Positions 47,280 through 58,850 of a stretch of DNA of 64,000 nucleotides are shown piece after piece. The DNA comes from Chrysomallon squamiferum (Eukaryota; Mollusca; Gastropoda; Neomphalida; Peltospiridae): the NCBI GenBank assembly GCA_012295275.1, contig CM022673.1, positions 14,737,288 through 14,801,287 of the forward strand. The letters run 5' to 3'. The notes beneath the pieces are model-generated. The model was not told where the DNA came from. It saw only the letters and a list, made by a program, of their open reading frames with translations, and made no database searches. How positions within the stretch are numbered: position 1 is the stretch's first letter; each line of letters begins with the position of its first letter. The position numbers and the translations under genes are program-made.

Positions 47280-47690
47280 TGTTCACGTGTAATAGTTAAC
47301 AACAGAGTGATGTGTTGTGTTAGAATACTTAGCAGCATGATATATTTGTGTTATAATAGTTAACAGAAGTGTGATTTTAAGTGTTATAATAGCTAATAGT
47401 TAACAAAAATACTGCTTGTTAACTAATCATGTATTTGATTTAGTTAATAAGCATTTTTTATGTTATAATACTTGCAATATGTTTATTTTGTATTATAATA
47501 GTTAACAGAAGGTGACTTTTAGTTAACGGTAACATGTTAACAACTTGTAACGATTTAGTTAATAAATATTTATGTTGCAATAGTTAATACCAGCGTGACG
47601 ATTTAGGTAACATTTCTTTTGTGTTATAATAGTTAACAGCAGCGTGACGTGTTAGTCAACACGTATTTATAATTCGCGGATGTTTGTGAT
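47280..47690. repeat. GTTAAC-rich minisatellite between convergent genes A and B
   Basis: Diverged copies of TGTTATAATAGTTAACAGCA plus GCGTGATGATTTAGTTAACA and a TGTATTT tail, about 45-48 bp. The same repeat fills the gaps between D/E and G/H. Confidence 0.85.
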
Positions 47691-47938
47691 TAGTCAGCAG
47701 ATTTAGGTTTATAAAATAAATGCAGTTCTCATCTGAAGAATTATTTCCAGTATTTCTGTAATTAATTCTTATAACATAATCACATAATTGAATGACTTGC
47801 GAATGAAAATAAAAAACGAAACAAAACAAAACATAACAAACAACATTGATATGAATGTTTTGTTTAGATATACATTTTTATTGTCCTGTTGATAAAACAC
47901 AAATTACACGATTAGCGAGGTTCTTTGTTTTCTGCTGG

Positions 47939-49285
47939 TCTTTGGTTTTGTACCATAAGGTCTCTTGACGTCACTCGATATATTTTAAATAAATGTGTCG
48001 TAATAACATGTAAAGGAATCACTGACAATTGTTGTCATTGTTTTCTGTTGTTGTTGCTTTTGTTAGTTTTCTTGCATTTTCTTTTCTTTTTTTTTTTTTT
48101 TTTTTTTTTGTTTTGTTGTATTTTGTTTTATTCTTATTTTTGTTTGGGTTTTTTTTCGGATTATTTTCTTGTTTGTTTTTAATATCCTACGAATCTAAAA
48201 GAAAGGAAAACAATTTCACCCAGGACGTAAATCGTTTAGTTCTTACTAAATCAAAACCATTTTCTAGATACGTCAACATTTTCACCTGTCATTGTAACTG
48301 TGAGACTAGTTGCATGCTATCAATATTTTTTATTTTATAAATACTTAAACATCTAAAATAAAAAATAATCAGTTAAAGAAAAGGAAGCAAAAAAGAAGTT
48401 ATTTTTATTTTTTGGGATTGTTCATAAGAAAAAATATCGATATGAATGTATCATCATCTGCTGTACTACTGTTATTGTTTTTTTTTTTTTTCTTATTTTT
48501 TAATTTTGTAAAGAAAGTTGACAAAATACTGGTGTGAATGTATCACCTGGAGTACAGAAAGTATGTCCGAAAAAGGTTTCTGCCTGACATGTGTAGTATG
48601 TCGCGCAATTTTCAAACTCTTCTTGTTTCGTTGAACAGTTTCTGTGAACACCGCATGGTGGCGGTGCGTTCTTAGAACTAAAACACAATCATTTACTATT
48701 CTACATTTCTAGTACTAAACTACAAACATTTATAATTTTATTGTTAATACTAAAAACAAAACCATTTACAATTTAAACTTGTTAATACGAAATTACAAAC
48801 CTTTCATTACTGTGCGTACAGTATTTACTTTGTTAAATACAAATATTTTCAGTTTTAATTATATAGACAGAGACACACACATACAGATAGATAGATAGAT
48901 AAACTGTCTAGATAGATTATCTACATTGATAGATAGATAGACAGACTGTCCTGATAGATGGACAGATGCATATATTTGTCATGCAGTCACTATAAATAAA
49001 GGTTAGATATTGTGACTAGATATATTTTTTGTTTTGTTGTAATGTTTTTAGGCTACAATCAAATTAAGACACGTAAATCTGTTACTGTGAAGAGCGGTGA
49101 TTTGAGAAATAAAACATTAATGTCATTAGTTTTTCTTGTGTTTAGAAATAACTCGTCATTGAGATATCAACTTTCGGCTGAGCCCCCCTGAAGTTCTAAT
49201 ATTTAGTAAGAGAAAACTGATACCTTCAGAGAATAGCAATATCTGTCTATCTATATTTCTATCTATCTCTATATCTATCTATCTA

Positions 49286-49324
<39 letters not shown>

Positions 49325-49446
49325 TTTATGCAGTAGTAATAGTAGTAGTAGTTGTTATTGATGTTGCTGCTGTGTATTTGTTTTCTTCCAGGGCAGAACA
49401 TTCTATAAATTTTAATTAAATATTCAACAAACAGTATATATATATA

Positions 49447-49504
<58 letters not shown>

Positions 49505-50178
49505 TTGTTGTTGTTTTTGTTGTTTTGTTTACTTACTCCTCATCACACAGACCAGTTCTGCTATTAAATACAGCGCCGTGTTCACACGTAATCAAGTTGG
49601 CCACGTGATTCTCACAGTGGATAAATTCTCGACATCCTTGATCATAAGCTCCGTCCGGTTTATTTGTACAGTCGACACAAAACACTTGTTAAAATTAAAC
49701 ATGATGGATTTGTATAACGATCTTTTAGCAAATTACATCTTAACAAACAAAGCAGTGTTTTTCGCCTCTGTGTGTGTGTGTGTGTTTGCATAAGGATGAT
49801 AAATGATAGTGTAAGCTGATAGCTTTACAGATTAAAATAAAAATGTGTGTGTGGCAAACAGCACGTCACTTTTTACTTACCAGATTTTTGATTTCGTACA
49901 ACAGCAGGCTCTTCTTGCCAAATAACATTTCTAAAACAACAGATGTTTGATTTTAGAAAGTGCGCCACCGTTTTTATGCTTCTGTTTAGAAGTACAACAA
50001 TAAATAGTCGATGATACATTGCTATTGTCGAATGAACAAATTAAATAATTATAAAAATAAGTTATGTATCAGAATGTGACAGTGTGTTTTATTATTTTAA
50101 TAATTTAAGTTTTACGTAATTACAAATATTACCTGCTGTTACAGACGCCAAGGAAACTGTAAAGTGTAAAATAAACAC
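47939..50178 (-). pseudogene. Gene B: broken CBM14 gene, convergent to gene A
   Basis: Exon 1 relic 50133-50178, where ATG has become GTG and the TATA box is lost. Exon 2 at 49537-49684 is intact with one extra Glu codon (CVDCTNKPDGAYDQGCREFI to GLCDEE). Exon 3 at 48547-48677 has a 15-nt in-frame deletion (NCSTKQEEFENC). Exon 4 near 47939-47977 has lost its acceptor and about 40 nt, keeping only the last codons (PSDVKR-type) without the normal stop. The coding exons still look like a gene with two CBM14 domains. It is most likely dead, though an upstream start could be missed. Confidence 0.8.
49440..49505. repeat. (ATT)n microsatellite in gene B intron 2
   Basis: About 20 ATT units next to a TA tract. 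A TA/TCTA-rich block lies at 49240-49320. Confidence 0.9.
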
Positions 50179-50282
50179 GGTTTCAGTGATCTCGTTCAAA
50201 ATACTGATAACAGATGACACATTTCTTTAGTCTCTGAGATTAAAACATGATATTCTAAAACTTTTATCAGACGTTTGTTAAT

Positions 50283-50582
50283 TTAAATATTTAAAATGGA
50301 AGTAAAAATGACATAAAGAGACATACATACCACCATAAACATACGCGCGTACACACACACACACACACATGCACATATATATTCACATACATACATATCC
50401 CTATGCACACACACACACTCACACTCCAACACACACACACACACTAAACAGTATAAATAATATAAAACTATAAACAAATAAAGAAAAATACGTAAATGTT
50501 AAAGATGAACTTTAGTTACTCTTTACGTAAGTCAAAAACTTACGTTAAGTTAGAAATCCCAAGAAAACTGTATAGCAGTGAT
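50283..50582 (-). repeat. Left arm of an inverted repeat: 5' fragment of a CBM14-type gene
   Basis: Reverse complement of 51440-51800. It contains the end of a signal-peptide exon (TTTTCTTGGGATTTCTAACT) followed by TAACGTAAGTTT and a CA-rich stretch, but the promoter and ATG are missing. Together the two arms flank the IDO-like exons. Confidence 0.75.
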
Positions 50583-50718
50583 GTTTATAATCAGAATTCA
50601 CTGTAGCAGTAATGTTTGTATCAGAGGTGCCTGTCTATATTAGATTGTATCTATCAGATATATGAAAACTTTATATTCTAGTAACATGTGTTACAATTAT
50701 CAAAGTTATCTCTGCTAC

Positions 50719-50838
50719 CTGGGGTGTGTCTTTTGGTCCGTTCTGCCAGATGTATCCTGACACGATCACTGCCAACATCTGATGAGCGCGTCTAAGTTCG
50801 GCAACTCCATTCAGCTTGGTGTGGTCTAACAGAGGCAG
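50719..50838 (-). CDS. IDO-like exon 3, orphan
   Basis: Encodes exactly 40 residues: LPLLDHTKLNGVAELRRAHQ then MLAVIVSGYIWQNGPKDTPQ. Human IDO1 exon 3 is also 40 codons with the same DH...RLA...L...YVW pattern. The acceptor TTATTTCAG and donor GTAGCA are present, phase 0 at both ends. It joins in frame to the exon at 51129-51211. No heme-ligand or later exons are seen further along the minus strand. Confidence 0.8.
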
Positions 50839-51128
50839 CTGAAATAACACATCTGTTGTAATATCAATCGTAACATTCAGTCTGTAACACTGTAACTAAC
50901 TGTAACCACTATAACCATTCAATGATATGTAACAAATGTAATCAGTCTAGGTTGTAGCAATGTAGCTAACTGTAATCACTGTTAAATCACATTAATTGTG
51001 ATATAGACAGACTGACGTTCAAGAAAAACAGACAAACAGAAAGATCGACTGTACATAGAACACAGACAGACACATAAACAGAGATACAGAAACACCGACA
51101 TACAGAAAAGCAAGCCAGATTCTCTTAC

Positions 51129-51211
51129 ATTCAGTACTTCATCTCGCATTTGACCTGTGGCGATCAGTTTGGCTATGTCACGTGACAGTCTGTTCCAAGG
51201 CTCAAAGTATT
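51129..51211 (-). CDS. IDO-like exon 2, orphan
   Basis: Encodes YFEPWNRLSRDIAKLIATGQ then MRDEVLN, matching the [20 protein letters not shown] and GQLRERVEK region of IDO. The acceptor ATTATTAG is at the exon start (51211) and the donor GTAAGA is at 51128. It enters in phase 1, whereas the IDO-like exon at 42907-42978 ends in phase 0, so those two do not join directly. Confidence 0.8.
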
Positions 51212-51369
51212 CTAATAATACTACTACTAATAATAATAATAATGAACAAGAATACAATATTAACAATTTAAAATACAGTTTCAGTTAAAATTTCATGGTT
51301 ATTTACTTCGTTGACTTCCCCAACCGATATGTACCAATAAATAAATAAAAATAATAATAATAAAAATGG

Positions 51370-51680
51370 CTATGTAAAAAAATTATCTGTGTTATCTGTC
51401 ATCACTTTTATGAACGACATCACTGAAAACATGTTTATTTTACACTTTATAATTTTCTTTGCATTTGTAACTTAACGTAAATTTTGGACTTTATTTTAAG
51501 AGTAACTAAAGTTCACCTTTAACATATACATATTTGTTTTTAATTTGCTTATAATTTTATGTTATTTATACTCTTTGGAGTGTGTATGTCTTTGTATGTA
51601 TGTATAATGCATGTGTGAGTGTTTCTGTGTATGCGTAGGAATATGTATATATGAGTTTATGGTTGTATGTATGTGTACTG

Positions 51681-51740
<60 letters not shown>

Positions 51741-51800
51741 AAGGTTGTATGTATGTCTCTTTATGTCATTTTTGTTTCGTTTTTAAATGTTCAAATTCGC
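51370..51800 (+). pseudogene. Fragment C: promoter and signal-peptide exon only; right arm of inverted repeat
   Basis: Has the conserved block ending in GACATCACTGAAAAC and an ATG at 51431 encoding MFILHFIIFFAFVT, then TAA instead of the splice donor. The rest of a CBM14 gene is missing. A (GT)n tract is at 51685-51738. The part 51440-51800 is the inverted copy of 50283-50582. Confidence 0.75.
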
Positions 51801-52006
51801 AAACGTCTCTGACACCAATTTTAGAAAATCATTTTTTAATCTGAAGCTATATTAATAAGAAGAAGAAGAAGAAGAAGAATTTAAAAAATACCCATTTAAA
51901 GAATCATTTCCAAAGATGGTATTGTTCACAGAAACCCTGGGATCCTCCCCTAACCCGGATGTATGAGTAGTGGTGACTGAATGGACAAGAAAAAAAAAGA
52001 AATGGA

Positions 52007-52015
52007 TATATAAAG
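52007..52015 (+). promoter_or_regulatory. TATA box of chitin-binding gene D
   Basis: TATATAAAG 60 bp upstream of the ATG, in the same conserved block as gene A. Confidence 0.75.
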
Positions 52016-52066
52016 AAATAATCTCTGTTATCAGTTATCAGTCTTGTGAACGAGATCACTGAAAAC

Positions 52067-52154
52067 ATGTCTGTTTTACACTTTACAATTTTCCTGGCAT
52101 TTGTAAAAGGAGGTAGTTTATTATTTATTTTATCTATTTATTTATTTATTTATT

Positions 52155-52220
<66 letters not shown>

Positions 52221-52929
52221 TTAATAACTAAATTTAAAAACAAAAATTCAATTTTATCTTTAAAAACATTTGTTAACTTCTGTTCATACCCTTGTGTTTT
52301 CTTCGCTCCGTGTTTATGTGTCTAAATATGTACACACATATACACACATGACTACGTAGACATATGCATGTGTATGTGTATGTGCATACACATTTAAAAA
52401 GCTTTGATGAAAAATGTCATACTGGTATTTGTTTAACATTATTTATAAATCTTTCATGTTTAATTTGAACAAGCGTTTTGTATCATCTGTTCATACATGT
52501 CGAACGGAACTTATGGACAAGGATGTCGAGCATATGTCCGCTGTGAGAATCACGTGGCCACGTTGATATCATGTCAGTATAACAAAGTATTTAACAGCAG
52601 AACTGGTCAGTGTGACGAGTAAGACATTATAAAGCTACATTAAACCAAAGGTTTGTCTCGATTTTACCAGTGATTTAAACTATTTTCGTGGTGAAAATAC
52701 TTCACTTTCTTTTTGGAATAATATTTTTTCATAAGAAGAGAAAAGGACAGGAAGAAAAAAAAAAATATATATATATATATATGTATAACTCAGAGTTAAT
52801 TCAAAGAGAGATCTTATATTTATTAAATTTTCTTCTTTCAATTTTTTTTCTTCTACCAATATAAAAATTAAAAAAGGAAAAGTGAAAATATTTGTATTTT
52901 AATTGGTTATAAAACGCATTAGCCAAAAA

Positions 52930-52969
<40 letters not shown>

Positions 52970-53590
52970 CAATTAAAATACACGATTAAATATGTTTGTA
53001 TTTTCGTACTAGCAATGTTAATTATAAAATATTTATCTTTTAATATTAGAAATGTAAAATTGTAAAAGTTTCTAATTTAAAAAATATTTAAATCTTTTGT
53101 TAATATTAGAAATGTAAAATTATAAATGTTTGTGTTTTGGTACCGACAATGTAATTATAAATGTTTGTCTTTTAGTAATAGACATGTAAAACCATAAATG
53201 TTTTTATTTTAGTACTAACAGTGTAATTATAAATGTTTGTGTTTTAGTACTACAAATGTAGAATTGTAAATGTTTGCATTTTAGCCCTAAGAACGTACCG
53301 CCACCATGCGGTGTTATCATAGATTGTTCCACGAAACAAGACGGAAAATACCCAGATTATTTTGATAACTGCACAACATATTATGCATGTCGTGGAGGAG
53401 CATTTTTCGGACATAATTTTTGTACACCAGGTGATAATACATTCACATCAGTATTTTAAAAAAAATTCTTTACAAGAACGACAAAACAAGAAACAGAACA
53501 AGAGCAACAATTGTAATATTATAGAAAATTTAGAATGCCAGAAAAATTAATTTGCCATCGGGCCCATAGATTTATTTATTAGTTAATAAT

Positions 53591-53632
<42 letters not shown>

Positions 53633-54802
53633 CAAAACCAAAAGCCAAAGAAATGTAATATTATTAGCATGGATCAACAGGAACGATAACTCGTAACGGC
53701 ATAAATGATGTCACCCGTAAACAAAATTGGCGATTTAATGGTTACAAACAACACCTGAATGTTCTTTTCTGTTGGGTTCTGACACGGGGAACACTGCCAG
53801 CTAGAAAAGTTAATACATTAATATTATAACGAATTATAATTTTAGTTCATTATGCACGCATTTGCTCAAAAATAATCCGGTTTAAAAGTTTGATTAAGTT
53901 GAAAAAGTAGTTAGGAAAGGCGCAGGACATCATGGTTTGGTAATATGAACAACCATCCTTACATTTATCAGTATAAATCATAAAATGTACAGAAAATAGA
54001 AGTAAAATAATTGAATTTTGAAGTTTAAGAACCCGATCAGACAGTTTCCGAGCGCTGCCGGAAACTTCCAAGTCGAATGCCGGTGAATGTTTACAAACAT
54101 GTAAATGTATTCCTTCATAATGCAATCAATTCTACATAGATTATTAAAAGTAATTTGGGGAAATATATCATATAATCAATGCCTCGTATACACAGATGTC
54201 TATTATTTAGTGGTAATTGCTGCAAAGGTAGAAGCATTTGATTTTTGGGGTTTTGTTGGGTTTTTGTCGGGGGGGTTACTTTGACGTCATACCATCTCGT
54301 ACCTGTTTAATACTTTTTTTAAATATTATTACGATGTCGTCCACAAAAATAAATAAATAAATAAATAATAATAATAAACAATTTTCACAGATACTGGCGC
54401 GTGAATATGAAGATGACCATTCTCATTATAATCATAATGTTGACACGTTACTCTGCCAAAACTCCATAGCGGACAGTTCTGAGTAATTCATTTTTTTAAT
54501 ATTTATTTCCATTTTCAATGCATTAGCGGTGGTATTTACATGTAAAAAGCAAATTGATCACATGTTATTTCAGTGATTGCCTTGATACATTTACTATAAT
54601 GCTTGATACCAGTTTTAGAATAGAAAATTAAAAATAAAACAAAAAATTAAAGGTCCGTCAACCGGCCGTATACAAAAATTAGTTTAAAATTAAGTTTTAA
54701 CTCGTTATCATTAAAACAAAAGGCATTTAACTTATATTTTGCAAACAGTGAGTTTCCAATTATAATTTTAAAAGAACCACTGGTCCATGCTAATATTACG
54801 TC

Positions 54803-54853
<51 letters not shown>

Positions 54854-55000
54854 CATTCAAATATTTTTACATTCATGGACTCATTTATGTGTTATTAGGA
54901 CACATTTATTTAAAATATTTCAGGCACTGTTTTCAATGAAGAACTTCAAACTTGTGACTGGCCGAGTGACGTCAAGAGGCCTTGTGGTACAAAACTATAG
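52067..55000 (+). CDS. Gene D: small secreted protein with two CBM14 domains
   Basis: Exons 52067-52112, 52474-52618, 53285-53430 and 54924-55000, again 414 nt and 137 residues with the same phases as gene A. The signal peptide is MSVLHFTIFLAFVKG. Domain 1 has CSYMSNGTYGQGCRAYVRC and ISCQYNKVFNSRTGQC; domain 2 has DCSTKQDGKYPDYFDNC, YYACRGGAFFG and QTCDWPSDVKRPCG. All six cysteines of each domain are present. It differs from A mainly in domain 1. Intron 3 is about 1.5 kb, longer than in A, and contains extra sequence (about 53640-54860). AATAAA is at 55068. Confidence 0.88.
53635..54860. other. Extra sequence in gene D intron 3, no gene seen
   Basis: This stretch is absent from the matching intron of gene A. 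It contains a small palindrome (GTTTCCGAGCGCTGCCGGAA at about 54043), a TAAA run, and an (AAT)n tract at 54806-54852. It may be an insertion, but clear ends were not found. Confidence 0.5.
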
Positions 55001-55185
55001 ACGAGCAGAAATAAACAGAAAACAAAGAACCTCGCTAATTTTGTAATTTGTTTTTTATCAACAGGACAATAAAATTATATTTCTCATTGTTATCTACAAC
55101 ATTTTGTTTCTTCTTTCTTGATCTGATTTTTTATCTGATGAAGGGGCATTAACTCTAGGAACTGAATAAAAATAATGAAATGAAA

Positions 55186-55216
<31 letters not shown>

Positions 55217-55234
55217 AATTAATAAATAATAAAT

Positions 55235-55925
55235 ATCAGTTCTGTTCACAGCAGTGTGATGATTTAGTTAACATGTATTTATAATAGCAGAGTCATGATT
55301 TAGTTAACATGTATTTGTGTTATAATAGTTAACAGCAGCTTGATGACTTAGTTAACATGTATTTGTGTTATAATAGGTAACAGTAGCGTGATGATTTACG
55401 TAACATGTATTTGTGTTATAATAGGTAACAGTAGCGTGATGATTTACGTAACATGTATTTGTTATAATAGGTAACAGCAGCGTGATGATTTAGTTAACAT
55501 GTATGTGTTATAATAGTTAACAGCAGCGTGATAATTTAGTTAACATGTATTTGTGTTATAATAGTTAACAGCAGCGTGATGATTTAGTTAACATGTATTT
55601 GTGTTATAATAGGTAACAACTAACTATTTAGTTAACATGTATTTGTGTTACAACAGATTACAACAGTGACGATTTAGTTAACGTATTTGTACTAGAAATA
55701 GTAAAGAGCAGCGAGATTATTTCACGTCTATTTGTGTTATAATAGTTAACAGCAGCATGACTATTTGGTTGTTATAACAACGGTGATGATTTAGTTAACA
55801 TATATTTGTGTTATATCAGTTAATAGCAGCGTGTTGATTTAGTTAACATGTATTTGTGTTACAATAGTTAACAACAGCGTGATGTATTTTGTATTATAAT
55901 AATTAAAAGCAGCGTGATGTCTTAG
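55235..55925. repeat. GTTAAC-rich minisatellite between convergent genes D and E
   Basis: About 14 copies of the TAGTTAACATGTATTTGTGT plus TATAATAGTTAACAGCAGCG unit, the same family as at 47280-47690 and 60610-60870. This is the longest of the three arrays. Confidence 0.9.
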
Positions 55926-56212
55926 TCAACACGTATTTATAATTCACGGATGTTTTCGGTTATCAGCAGATTTTGGTTTGTAAAATAAATGCAGTTCTTA
56001 TCTGAAGGATTATATCCAGTATTTCTGTAATTAATTCATTATATCATAATCATATAAACGAATGAAATGGGAATGAAAATAAGAAAATGAAACAAATAAA
56101 CAAACAACATTGTTACGATATTCGGTTTAGAAATATAATTTTATTGTCAATTTGATAAAAAACAAATTACACGATTAGCGAGGTTCTTTGTTTTCTGTTT
56201 ATTTCTGCTGGT

Positions 56213-57937
56213 CTATGGTTTTGTACCACAAGGCCTCTTGACGTCACTCGGCCAGTCACAAGTTTGAAGTTCTTCACTGAAAACAGTGCCTGAAATATTT
56301 TTTTTAAAATGTGTTGTAATAACAGGTTCTTTTCTGTTGTTGTTGCTTTTGTTTGTTAGTTTGCATTTTAATTTTGTTTATTATTTTTCTTTTTTCTATT
56401 TTCTTTTATTTTCTTTAATTTTTCCATAATTTTAATTTTTTTTTTTTTTTTTTTGTTCGGATTATTTTCTTGTTTGTTTGTTTTTAACATGCGATGAATC
56501 TAAAAGAACGAAAAACAATTTCACCTAAGACATTAATCGTTTAGTTCTTACTAAATCATAACCATTTTCTAGATACGTCAACATTTTCACCTGTCACTGT
56601 AACTGTGAGACTAGTTGCATCATATCAAAGCTCTTATTTTTATTTTATAAATAATTTAACATATATAATTTAAAAAAAAAAAAAAAAAAAAATCATTTAA
56701 TGAAAAAGTTTAGTTTTTTTGTTTTTTGTTGTTGTTGTTGTTGTTGTTTTATACAAAATACTGATGTCAATGTCTCACCTGGTGTACAGAAATTATGTCC
56801 GAAAAATGTTCCTGCGTGACATGTGTAGTATGTTCTGCAATTTTCAGAATAATCTGGATATCTTCCGTCTTGTTTCGTTGTGCAGTCTCTGAGAACACCG
56901 CACGGTGGCGGTACGTTCGAAGGACTAAAACACAAACATTTATAATTTAGACTGTTTGTACTAAAATACAAACATTTATAATTTTACGTTATTAATACTA
57001 AATGACAAACCTTTGATTACTGTGCGTACAATTTTTACTTTGTTAAAGACAAATATTTGCTGCTTCACTCATATATGTATGTATGTATGTATGTATGTTT
57101 ATATTTTAAATACATGTAGTAGTAATAGTAGTAGAGATTATTGTTGGTGTTACTGCTAGGTATGTGTTTCCTTGCAAGACAAAAGAGAACGCACTTTTAA
57201 TTAATTATTAAACAATAACAATAAAAAAGCAAAAACCCCAAAATAATAAACATATATATAAGGGTTTTTGGGGGGGTTACTTACTCGTCACATCGACCAG
57301 TTCTGCCGTTAAATACAGTGTTATGTTCACACGTAATCAAGTTGGCCACGTGATTCTCACAGAGGATAAACTCTCGACATCCTTGATCATAAGCTCCGTC
57401 CGGTTTATTTGTACAGTCGACACAAAACACTTGTTAAAATTAAACATGAGATATGTATAAGTAATGATATTTTAGCAAATTACATCTCAACAAACAAAAG
57501 AATGTGTTTCGCCTGTGTGTGTGCGTTCATGCGCGCACGCGCGTTCGTGTGTGTGTGTTGCATAAGGAAGATAAATGATATGTTTATGCTGATAGCTTCA
57601 CAGATTAAAATAAAAATGTGTGTGTGGCAAACAGCACATAACTTTGTCATTTTTCACTTATCAGCTTTTTGACTTCATACAACAGAAGGCTTTTGTTATC
57701 AAATAACGTCTAAAACAACACGTTTTTATGCGTCTGTTTAGAAGTGAAACAATAAATAGTAAATGAAACGTTATTTTTTTTTCGAATGAATAAATTAAAA
57801 TAGTTATTGAAAAGTTATGCATCATTAACAATATGTTTGTTTTGAAAAGTAAAACTTAATAATTTAAGTTTTACGTAATAACAAATATTACCTGCTGTTA
57901 CAAGTGCCAAGAAAACTGTAAAGTGTAAAATAAACAT
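56213..57937 (-). CDS. Gene E: small secreted protein with two CBM14 domains, convergent to gene D
   Basis: Exons on the minus strand: 57892-57937, 57285-57429, 56779-56924 and 56213-56289, 414 nt, 137 residues. The signal peptide is MFILHFTVFLALVTA. Domain 1 reads CVDCTNKPDGAYDQGCREFI and LCENHVANLITCEHNTVF; domain 2 reads DCTTKQDGRYPDYSENC, YYTCHAGTFFGHNFC and ends QTCDWPSDVK. All donors and acceptors are canonical and all cysteines are present. The stop is CTA (TAG on the minus strand) at 56213-56215 and the poly-A signal is at 56140-56145. The TATA variant TATAAAAAG lies about 60 bp upstream. Confidence 0.9.
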
Positions 57938-57986
57938 GTTTTCAGTGATCTCGTTCACAAGACTGATAACTGATAACAGATTATAT

Positions 57987-57996
57987 CTTTTTATAT
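57987..57996 (-). promoter_or_regulatory. TATA box of chitin-binding gene E
   Basis: ATATAAAAAG on the minus strand, about 59 bp upstream of the ATG at 57937, within the conserved 5' block. Confidence 0.7.
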
Positions 57997-58174
57997 CCAT
58001 TTTTAATTTTTTAAATTTTTAAATTTTATGTATTTATTGGGTGTTTTTTTTTTTTTTATAACATTTTCTCTTTTTTTTTTGTCTGGTCAGTCACTACTAC
58101 CGATACATCCGGTTATGGGAAGTCCCAGGGTTCCTATGAAAAATACCATCTTGGGAAATGACTTTTTTTAAATG

Positions 58175-58217
<43 letters not shown>

Positions 58218-58439
58218 CCTTTATATATAGGCTCAGATTAAAACCTTTCTTTCTAAAACTGGTGTCGTGAGATATACACACAACCATAAGCACACACACG
58301 TAAACACATACATACACACACACACAGATATACACATAAATTCACATATATACATATTCACAGATAGACACATATACATACATATACACATATATATACA
58401 CTTACTCCAAAGTGTATCAATAATATAAAGTTATAAAAA

Positions 58440-58617
58440 ATAAAAAATACATCTAAATGTATATGTTTAAAGATGAATTTTAGTTACTCTTTACCTAAGT
58501 CAAAAATTTATGTTAAGTTAGAAATGCCAAGGAAACTGTAATGTGTAACATAAACATGTTTTCAGTGATCTCGTTCTCAAGACTGATAACAGATAACACA
58601 GATCATTTCTTTATATA
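58440..58617 (-). pseudogene. Fragment F: promoter and signal-peptide exon only
   Basis: The TATA box (58609-58617) and the conserved leader are intact, with an ATG at 58555-58557 encoding MFMLHITVSLAFLT, then TAA where the donor should be. The downstream sequence resembles that of fragment C, so C, F and the 50.5-kb arm share one truncated ancestor. Confidence 0.75.
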
Positions 58618-58734
58618 TCTTTTTTTTTTGTCCAATCAGTCACCACTACCGGTACATCCGGGTTGAGAGAGGTCCCAAGGTTCCTGTGAACAATACCATT
58701 CTTAGGAAATTATTTTTGGTGGGGAGGCCAAATG

Positions 58735-58738
<4 letters not shown>

Positions 58739-58800
<62 letters not shown>
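58739..58800. repeat. (AAT)n microsatellite
   Basis: About 20 AAT units between fragment F and the promoter of gene G. Confidence 0.92.
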
Positions 58801-58801
<1 letters not shown>

Positions 58802-58850
58802 TAAAGAATAAAAAGTAATAATAATAATAATTTAAATTTAAAAAAATAGA

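Noticed and set aside
53725..53810. Minus-strand LAVFPVSEP after a TTTTCTAG acceptor-like site, considered as an IDO exon 4
   Set aside because: The similarity is only a few residues, the frame stops soon after, and it lacks the rest of the exon 4 pattern.
53850..54125. 91-residue minus-strand frame in gene D intron 3
   Set aside because: No family recognised. The sequence looks like an inserted repeat and is absent from the equivalent intron of gene A.
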